64,000 nucleotides of DNA from Psychrobacter immobilis (GTDB lineage Bacteria; Pseudomonadota; Gammaproteobacteria; Pseudomonadales; Moraxellaceae), in NCBI RefSeq assembly GCF_904846175.1, contig NZ_CAJGZM010000006.1, positions 62,001 through 126,000 on the forward strand. Direction: 5' to 3'. This document shows positions 59,201-64,000 of this stretch, in pieces. Both the position numbers and the translations under genes were made by a program. The notes beneath the pieces were generated by a model. That model was not told the origin of the DNA, did not search any database, and saw nothing but the letters and a program-made list of their open reading frames with translations. Within the stretch, counting starts at the first letter, position 1, and every line of letters starts with the position of its first letter.

Positions 59201-59701
59201 TATCAAATGACAGATAGTACTAAAGATAAGCAGATTGTAGAAACAACGCAAGGTCAAAATAATACGGGCTTGGGCGCAAACTTTCTTAATACTTTGGAGA
59301 TTTTAAATTGGCAAGATGCCTTAACGCGTTCAGCCAATAAACCCGATTTGGCTGCCAAGCTGATTATTATGATGCTTGATACTATCAATGATGAAAAGCA
59401 AGCGTTGATACAGGCATGGGAGAGTCGCAACCGCAGTACGCTTGCGCAAATTGCCCATCGTATATTGGGTGGCAGTCGTTATACAGGCGTGCCGCAATTG
59501 CGTCAGGCCAGCCAAGATTTAGAGGATAAATGCTTATTAAATATCCAACATACCACGCCCGCCCAATTTACGATGCTTGAACCTTATTTTAACGCGCTAT
59601 TGACCGCGTTAAATAACTTACAAACACTGGATTTATCGGCTTATCCGCAGCTTAATTATCATCGTTTGAGTGAAAATGATATGACGTGGAAAATGATTTA
59701 G
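56237..59701 (+). CDS. gacS: Hybrid sensor histidine kinase GacS/BarA
   Basis: Tripartite kinase that phosphorylates GacA/UvrY to switch on CsrA-sequestering small RNAs. Order over 1154 residues: TM1 (about 13-35), periplasmic domain, TM2 (about 190-210), HAMP, HisKA with phospho-His315 (NISHELRTPLNS), HATPase (NIVGNAIKF; GGTGLGLVISK), receiver domain with D697/D698 and phospho-D796 (FMDIQMPRMSG), then Hpt with His1074 (IAHRILGGSRYTG). About 50-55 Lys/Ser/Asp-rich residues interrupt the receiver between the second helix and the phospho-aspartate strand. Start: ATG after GGAGAG; the in-frame GTG at 56219 is rejected. Confidence 0.93.
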   Translation: MAYKKRFDTSSAYGQLIILVFLPICLLAAVGGMLVFYETMRASNSEQEALAEAVLIRYTPTIAELVPELLVEKEKQQAEKGDGKSKTNTKSQAAIETLESIQDRLGRMQSEQHVQRIAIINQDNEVLASVGYGIDETWPLIESSERFLSQKPTPIGTAYGSSLGEFDGQQLWLMIDMDNEPLYIARYRIAMALAITGLFTILILLLSLNIYSKRWIAPIYELRLQLQRTHVDNLYQPIPVESNGELNLLQQDLVKTLRRLHVSFQDLKDHAEQTEDDLRLAFDEMEMQNISIRNARDAAISTSQAKSAFLANISHELRTPLNSIDGFINLLARHGELNPEQDLYVQTIRKSSAHLLALVNDVLDFSKIEAGKLVLDRHEFDLYDTIYDVVDMLSPVSAEKGLRMAVLFYNDVPMRINGDALRLKQVLTNIVGNAIKFTDSGDVVVRVSLDDHRDNYLMISVQDSGKGISLSDQKMLFQSFSQGDPSITRQYGGTGLGLVISKQLTRLMGGDIGFYDNVQENISNQGATFWFRMPAHVDVLEAATGQTIELPVLAPLASDTDEFNVLVWINHLASIQVLKASLQHLPITLTQANSLPGVLESLKERGNYWDWVIVDDDTQDDMMALLKQIRLHYQGKLAVFGYQVAADQALLNRYHANILYEPLDKRQLYAMLDTQKRSAPSGIQEPRWKGVTVLAVDDHLPNLLVLDALLSELGIHVITASSGFDAIEIISKQQTKHIKTAKTEKQSLSKKTQISKAEARDDVSKSAVGSLHLDDATTDDKSNAADKNSIDLIFMDIQMPRMSGHEAARQIRNIETPDNHIPIIALTAHGLADERDKLIASGINDYVGKPISQPQLLQVLQKWLGRTTSVLPLNALANDDLHPVNSPSSDLPSSNFNNALMQDSLTAYTDLTAPTYPIVKGDKGNRGAEAMSPAKITRPLSLKKIRDDYLRDSQPREDYRRETPRETQPRYENLRYQEQGQAPLFYPPYQMTDSTKDKQIVETTQGQNNTGLGANFLNTLEILNWQDALTRSANKPDLAAKLIIMMLDTINDEKQALIQAWESRNRSTLAQIAHRILGGSRYTGVPQLRQASQDLEDKCLLNIQHTTPAQFTMLEPYFNALLTALNNLQTLDLSAYPQLNYHRLSENDMTWKMI

Positions 59702-59885
59702 GACAGTTGGTTTTATAGTTAATTTACTTTAAAACCGATACAGTACTTAGACAGAGATTAAAGGGTGCGAACGGTAAACGATACCCTAGCAGTCAGTTAT
59801 TGATAAGGAAGGGTTCGTGCAAGGCTGTTAATATTAATCTGAGCACCAACCATTACAGTTGTTTTATTTATTATTAAGGATGATT

Positions 59886-60698
59886 ATGCACGCTATTGCC
59901 ACTTACCAGTATGAGACATTACAAGTCAGCGCGACCGACAACATAATAACGGTGACCATCAATCGACCGGAAAAAAAGAACGCCATGAGTTTTAAAGTGG
60001 TGCAAGAGTTGATAGCAGTCGCCGGTCGTATCAGTAAAGATAAAAGCGTACGCGCGGTGATTCTTAATGGCGCGGAAGGAACATTTTGTGCTGGTATCGA
60101 TTTGGGCGATTTAAACCATCCTAAAAATCAAGCCTTTGCGCTATGGGAGCTGGTTAAACCTTGGCAAAGTCTATTTCAACGCGTCTGCTTGGTTTGGCGT
60201 GATGTCCCTGTGCCTGTTATTGCCGTGCTTGAAGGCTATTGTATTGGCGCAGGCTTACAGCTGGCGCTGGCATGTGATGTGCGTATCAGCCATCCTGATT
60301 GCAAATTGTCTATTATGGAAGCCAAGTGGGGGCTGGTTCCTGACATGGGCTTAACGCAATCAGGGTTTGGCGTCGTACGCGCTGATATCTTAAAAGAGCT
60401 GGCAATGACGGCTTGTACCGTGAATGCCGAGGAAGGTAAAGCGCTTGGGTTAGTCAGCCATTGTAGTGAGACGCCACTTGAGGAGGCGCAAAAGCTTGCT
60501 GCCGAGTTTGCTGAGCGTTCACCCGATGCGGTGCTGGCAAGTAAACGCGTTATTAATGCCATGTTCCAACAGCCAGCTACGACGTTGTATAAAGAAAAAT
60601 TCTGGCAGTTAAAAATGATGTTCGGTCGCAACCGTAAGCTGGCGCTTAGAAAAGCCAAGCAAGCCAGTACCGCTTTTGGCAAACGTCAATTCCGTTAG
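59886..60698 (+). CDS. Crotonase/enoyl-CoA hydratase family protein
   Basis: A 270-residue crotonase: NRPEKKNAMSFKVVQEL near residues 26-42, oxyanion hole segments GTFCAGIDLGDL (about 67-78) and GYCIGAGLQLALACDVR (about 117-133), and a MEAKWGLVPDMGLTQ loop in place of the usual EVRLGLIPGAG; the missing second glutamate suggests a reaction other than simple hydration. AAGGA upstream supports ATG 59886; a TTG at 59859 is rejected. No pathway neighbours, so the substrate is unknown. It is distinct from LiuC. Confidence 0.85.
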   Translation: MHAIATYQYETLQVSATDNIITVTINRPEKKNAMSFKVVQELIAVAGRISKDKSVRAVILNGAEGTFCAGIDLGDLNHPKNQAFALWELVKPWQSLFQRVCLVWRDVPVPVIAVLEGYCIGAGLQLALACDVRISHPDCKLSIMEAKWGLVPDMGLTQSGFGVVRADILKELAMTACTVNAEEGKALGLVSHCSETPLEEAQKLAAEFAERSPDAVLASKRVINAMFQQPATTLYKEKFWQLKMMFGRNRKLALRKAKQASTAFGKRQFR

Positions 60699-60962
60699 AC
60701 AAATTAGCCATATTTAGCCACTGTATTTGAGTGATACAGGTTTATTTTATTCACATCAAGCATCTATTGAATTACAAGCAGATAGTGCAATATAGCATTA
60801 TCTGTTTTTGTAGACGGCTTGCGTTGCTGCCTGTCAGTATGCATCATTGTTTGTAGAAGTTATTTTTAACAAAGCTTGGTTTAAAATAAAAGCCTATTAA
60901 AATTACACAACAAACCGCGCATCAATAATAAAATAATCATCACTCTATCATATGGTCTAACT

Positions 60963-62222
60963 ATGTCTGCTCCAAAATCCTCCCTGCCCAATAAACCAAA
61001 TGCTGCTGACCGAGTGCGCTCTGCTGATTTACCCGTTGCATGGATTATGATGCTTGGGCTTATCGTAGCAGTCGGACCATTATCGATTGATATGTATCTG
61101 CCAGCATTACCATCGATGGCAGATGATTTTGGTGTATCGACCGCATTTATGGCCAACTCTGTTCCGGCTTATTTTGTTGGTTTGGTATTTGGGCAGCTGT
61201 TTTATGGTCCCTTTAGTGATCGCGTCGGTCGCGTCAAACCTTTATATATCGGTATGACCTTATATGTGATTGCCTCGATTGTTTGTGCAACTACCGATAA
61301 TGAATACGTATTGTTTGTCGGTCGTACCTTTCAAGCGCTCGGTGCTTGCGTTGGTGCGGTTGTGACTCGCGCGGCAATCAGGGATCGACTGACAGCCAAA
61401 CAAACCGCCAAAGCCTTTTCTATTATGATATTGGTGATGGGCTTAGCACCGATATTAGCGCCATCCCTTGGTGCTGTATTTTTACAGTTCTTTAGTTGGC
61501 ATTCTATCTTTTGGTTTTTGGCGGCTTTTGGCACGCTAAACTTATTACTCACCAAGTTCTTTTTCTTTGAAACGCTGACTGAAGAAAACCGAAATGTTCG
61601 TCCTGCCAAAGAAGTACTCAGTCAATATTGGGATTTATTAAAAGACCCGACTTTTAACTATCCAGCGATTGGCGGCGGCTTATTAATGGGGGCTATGTTT
61701 GTCTATATTAGCTCGGCTTCTGAATTAATCATGGATACCTATGGTGTCTCAGCCACACATTTTGGATGGTTATTTGGGATGAATGCGGCAGGGTTTGTAG
61801 GACTAACCCAGCTGAATCAATGGTTAACCAATCGTTTTCGTATTTTAAGTATCCTGCGGTTTGGGGCGATGATGCAGGTCATTTCTGCCGGGGCGTTATT
61901 TGTAATAGGTATAGTCTTTGGTACGGATGCATGGTTGCCGCTGGTTTTAGCCTGTATTTTCTTCTGTATTGCCGGCTTAGGTCTGACGCAGCCAAACGCC
62001 TCGGCGATTGCACTCGCTTTTCAAAAGCGCCGTGCTGGCATGGCAAGTGCGATGCAGGGCTCTTTGATGTTTTCAGTCGGTATTTTTGGCGGTCTATTAT
62101 TAAACTTATTCCCCGTCAATCCGGTGCTAAAGATAGGTATCGCGATGTTTGCGCTGATGAGTCTTGGCACTTATTTAATTTGGCAAATAGACCGTAATTT
62201 GAATTTGGATAATGCGGATTGA
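60963..62222 (+). CDS. Bcr/CflA family multidrug efflux MFS transporter
   Basis: Inner-membrane proton antiporter of 419 residues with 12 predicted transmembrane segments. The family features are visible: IDMYLPALPSMADDF after the first helix, GQLFYGPFSDRVGRVKPL between TM2 and TM3 (MFS motif A), and FQALGACVGAVVTRAAIRD in TM4-5. Bcr/CflA members export chloramphenicol, bicyclomycin and related drugs; the real substrate is not determinable. It is monocistronic, with its own terminator. Confidence 0.9.
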   Translation: MSAPKSSLPNKPNAADRVRSADLPVAWIMMLGLIVAVGPLSIDMYLPALPSMADDFGVSTAFMANSVPAYFVGLVFGQLFYGPFSDRVGRVKPLYIGMTLYVIASIVCATTDNEYVLFVGRTFQALGACVGAVVTRAAIRDRLTAKQTAKAFSIMILVMGLAPILAPSLGAVFLQFFSWHSIFWFLAAFGTLNLLLTKFFFFETLTEENRNVRPAKEVLSQYWDLLKDPTFNYPAIGGGLLMGAMFVYISSASELIMDTYGVSATHFGWLFGMNAAGFVGLTQLNQWLTNRFRILSILRFGAMMQVISAGALFVIGIVFGTDAWLPLVLACIFFCIAGLGLTQPNASAIALAFQKRRAGMASAMQGSLMFSVGIFGGLLLNLFPVNPVLKIGIAMFALMSLGTYLIWQIDRNLNLDNAD

Positions 62223-62257
62223 TTAATCGATAAATTTCATTCAATTTTAGTTTTTGT

Positions 62258-62300
62258 AAAAAAGTATTCAGTGCGTCGCAAACGTCTGAATACTTTTTTT
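62258..62300 (+). terminator. Intrinsic terminator after the Bcr/CflA gene
   Basis: AAAAAAGTATTCAG (62258-62271) pairs with CTGAATACTTTTTT (62286-62299) across a 14-nt loop, ending in T7, 36 bp after the stop. Confidence 0.88.
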
Positions 62301-62516
62301 ATGTCTGTTATTTCCTCTAGTTCTTCCTGCTTATTAGATTTTTGGCTCAATAAATACATTTTTAATGAATATTTGTTTGTTATATTTTTAAGTAATGACT
62401 TCGTTCGCACCTACCATTCTATATAAGTTTATTGCCATATATGAAAATATGTACGCTATAGCCAAACAAAATTATTGCAATAGTAGAATTGCTCAATTAT
62501 TATCCAGCGTAACTTC

Positions 62517-62554
62517 TTGTAATAGATTGTTGTATAAGTATTACAATGTTTTTT
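62517..62554 (+). promoter_or_regulatory. Inverted repeat with T-run upstream of the solute-binding gene
   Basis: TTGTAATA (62517-62524) and TATTACAA (62539-62546) are perfect complements with a 14-nt loop, followed after two bases by T6. It lies 52-90 bp before the ATG of the next gene. It could be an operator or an attenuator. The rest of 62301-62605 shows no gene. Confidence 0.45.
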
Positions 62555-62605
62555 AATAGGATTTTCTTTGATTTGTAAGATAACGCCGAGGCATAAGGAT
62601 AGGAT

Positions 62606-63487
62606 ATGAAGCAGTTATATCGAGTGTTACCGATTATGTTGAGTGTGGGTTTATTTGGATGTGGTAATTCTTCTAATCAAGAAAGTGTCAATGCCACTGC
62701 CAACGGTGCGACCGATAGTAAAGACAACTTCGTCAGTCAGCTACCTGATACAGCGCCAGTGATAAAAGTTGCGACTACAGGCACAATGCCTCCGTTTTCT
62801 TTCCAAGATGACTACGGCAATATGCAAGGTATTGACATTGATTCGATTCGTGCTATCGGCGAGGAGCAAGGTTTTAAGGTCGAGTTTTATAAAGAGACTT
62901 GGCAAAACATGTTTGATAGCGTGGCATCAGGTGGTCGTGATTTAGCGATATCAGGCATTTCCTACAAAGATGACCGTGCTGAAAAGTACGGTTTATCTGA
63001 TACTTATTTCTTTAATCCCTCTTCAATCATGTATGCAAAAAGCAATGTGACAATTAATGGCATTGAAGACTTACAAGGTATGCATGTCGCTGCTATGGAA
63101 GGCTCAAAGCAAGATGATCAGCTCAAAGCCATGGGCAAATATAGTCAAATGACTACTGAAAGCACAGCCTTTCTGCTATTTGAAGACCTCATGCAAGGAA
63201 AGGTTGACGTCATTTTGCATGATTTACCTATTTTACAATATACGGCAAAAAACCACTCTGAATATAAAGTGACTATCGTGCCTTATGAAGGTGAAGACAA
63301 CCCTTCAGCCCAGCAAGTGATATTGATGGCAAAGGGTAATGCTAAGCTTATCAAGAACGTTAATGAAGGTATTGCTAAGCTGAAAGATAAAGGCACATTT
63401 AAAGAGATTGAGCAAAAATGGTTGGGCGGAACGGCTCCTGCTACTACTAGTAATACAACCACTCAGCAAACGAATAAAGGAGCTTAG
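62606..63487 (+). CDS. Periplasmic amino-acid-type solute-binding lipoprotein (SBP_bac_3)
   Basis: A 293-residue lipoprotein (lipobox LFGC, C19), then a family-3 solute-binding domain (about residues 50-275). It begins VIKVATTGTMPPFSFQDDYGNMQGIDID and has FMDSVASGGRDLAISGIS-like strand order (MFDSVASGGRDLAISG) and KWLGG near the end, all typical of polar amino acid binders. No permease or ATPase gene follows; instead a transmembrane chemoreceptor-like gene starts 6 bp after the stop. AAGGATAGGAT precedes the ATG. It may therefore act as a ligand sensor for its neighbour rather than a transport component. Confidence 0.85.
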   Translation: MKQLYRVLPIMLSVGLFGCGNSSNQESVNATANGATDSKDNFVSQLPDTAPVIKVATTGTMPPFSFQDDYGNMQGIDIDSIRAIGEEQGFKVEFYKETWQNMFDSVASGGRDLAISGISYKDDRAEKYGLSDTYFFNPSSIMYAKSNVTINGIEDLQGMHVAAMEGSKQDDQLKAMGKYSQMTTESTAFLLFEDLMQGKVDVILHDLPILQYTAKNHSEYKVTIVPYEGEDNPSAQQVILMAKGNAKLIKNVNEGIAKLKDKGTFKEIEQKWLGGTAPATTSNTTTQQTNKGA

Positions 63488-63492
63488 AGAAG

Positions 63493-64000
63493 ATGGCAAC
63501 CCCACATAATATTGACAATAAACGCTATCGCAGTCTAATTGTTTCAATTGCACTGTTTTTATCCTTGATTGGCGCATTGCTGGCATTTACTTTCTATACA
63601 TCAAGCTTGCTTGAAAGAAATACGGTCTTAATTGATCAAACCAACCAAGTCGCCAACAGCGCCCAAGCGGTAATTAAAGATCTATTCGACTTAGATAGTA
63701 GTTATGGCGAAGACACTAACTCTCCGCATATCCAGCGAGTTTTAGAGCGTTTGGAGCAAAATGCAACTCTGATTACCAGCTCTATTAATGCCATCGAGCA
63801 AGGTGGCGAAATCACCGACGTTGATAGTAAAAGTTATAATTTACCAAAGATTAATAGTCAGTCTCAGACCCAGATTACGGCGGCTAATGAGCAATGGCAG
63901 CTTTTAGCACCTAAGATCCAAGCTTATCTAAAAGACGCTGATAATATCATGGTCGATTCGTCTGATGAATTGACTCAAGCAGTAGAGCAAGCAAAGACCT
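63493..64000 (+). CDS. Membrane chemoreceptor-like protein, 3' end beyond window
   Basis: Only 169 codons are visible. An N-terminal transmembrane helix (about residues 15-38, SLIVSIALFLSLIGALLAFTF) is followed by a helical, Gln/Asn/Asp-rich extracytoplasmic domain with SSYGEDTNSPHIQRVLERL, resembling from memory the ligand region of PilJ-type methyl-accepting receptors of Moraxellaceae. The conserved signalling tip would lie outside the window. AAAGGAG within the end of the solute-binding gene is the ribosome binding site, so the two are translationally coupled. A sensor kinase or diguanylate cyclase with the same N-terminus cannot be excluded. Confidence 0.55.
   Translation, partial: MATPHNIDNKRYRSLIVSIALFLSLIGALLAFTFYTSSLLERNTVLIDQTNQVANSAQAVIKDLFDLDSSYGEDTNSPHIQRVLERLEQNATLITSSINAIEQGGEITDVDSKSYNLPKINSQSQTQITAANEQWQLLAPKIQAYLKDADNIMVDSSDELTQAVEQAKT

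Noticed and set aside
60236..60682. 148-residue minus-strand frame in the crotonase gene
   Set aside because: Opposite a clear crotonase domain; no independent evidence.

Overview
This window comes from a gammaproteobacterial chromosome and most likely from Psychrobacter or a close member of Moraxellaceae. I infer this from protein resemblance (SMC, ZipA, RelA, GacS/BarA, OmpA), from the pseudomonad/moraxellid gene orders smc-zipA-ligA, lepA-lepB-DUF4845-rnc-era-recO-pdxJ and gacS/cysM/rlmD/relA, and from the moderate base composition with AT-rich spacers. No database was searched. There is no prophage, insertion sequence or CRISPR array; this is mostly core chromosome with two small accessory genes.

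Layout. Positions 1-8333 hold a leucine/isovalerate catabolic (liu) operon: an acyl-CoA synthetase cut by the window edge, both subunits of methylcrotonyl-CoA carboxylase, methylglutaconyl-CoA hydratase, HMG-CoA lyase and isovaleryl-CoA dehydrogenase. A bidirectional terminator separates it from birA-coaX on the minus strand. Next come a TauE/SafE permease, an AbiJ/HEPN-like putative abortive-infection gene (11216-12163), a small DUF4298-like gene, smc, zipA and ligA. A TPR plus DUF2971 gene sits directly behind ligA. Positions 22.5-30.1 kb are mixed: three lipoproteins (one MliC-like), the radical-SAM protein YgiQ, a divergent Lrp regulator/EamA transporter pair, and smpB. Then coaD-yfhL, bioA-bioD, the RNase P RNA and an elongator tRNA-Met. 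The lepA-lepB-DUF4845-rnc-era-recO-pdxJ cluster fills 34.4-41.9 kb. It is followed by an orphan pseudopilin, an OmpA-family porin, typA/bipA and mscL. The minus-strand block 48-55.8 kb carries mutM, relA, rlmD, a PolB-like exonuclease and cysM, divergent from a tripartite GacS/BarA sensor kinase. The window ends with an enoyl-CoA hydratase, a Bcr/CflA drug efflux pump, and a periplasmic solute-binding lipoprotein coupled to the start of a transmembrane chemoreceptor-like gene.

How the genes work together. Biotin recurs: methylcrotonyl-CoA carboxylase needs it, BirA attaches it, and BioA/BioD make it. CoaX and CoaD are two steps of CoA synthesis, which the acyl-CoA pathway consumes. RelA and GacS are global stress regulators.

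The least explained features are (1) the two AT-rich accessory genes; (2) short 16-17 bp tandem direct repeats in the upstream regions of five genes (ligA, era, relA, cysM, gacS), several sharing an RCYAAT-like core; (3) polar insertions or extensions inside conserved proteins (BirA, Era, MutM, RelA, the GacS receiver domain); and (4) an OmpA whose usual peptidoglycan-binding Asp is replaced. Start codons were re-chosen where a Shine-Dalgarno sequence pointed to an internal ATG or GTG.
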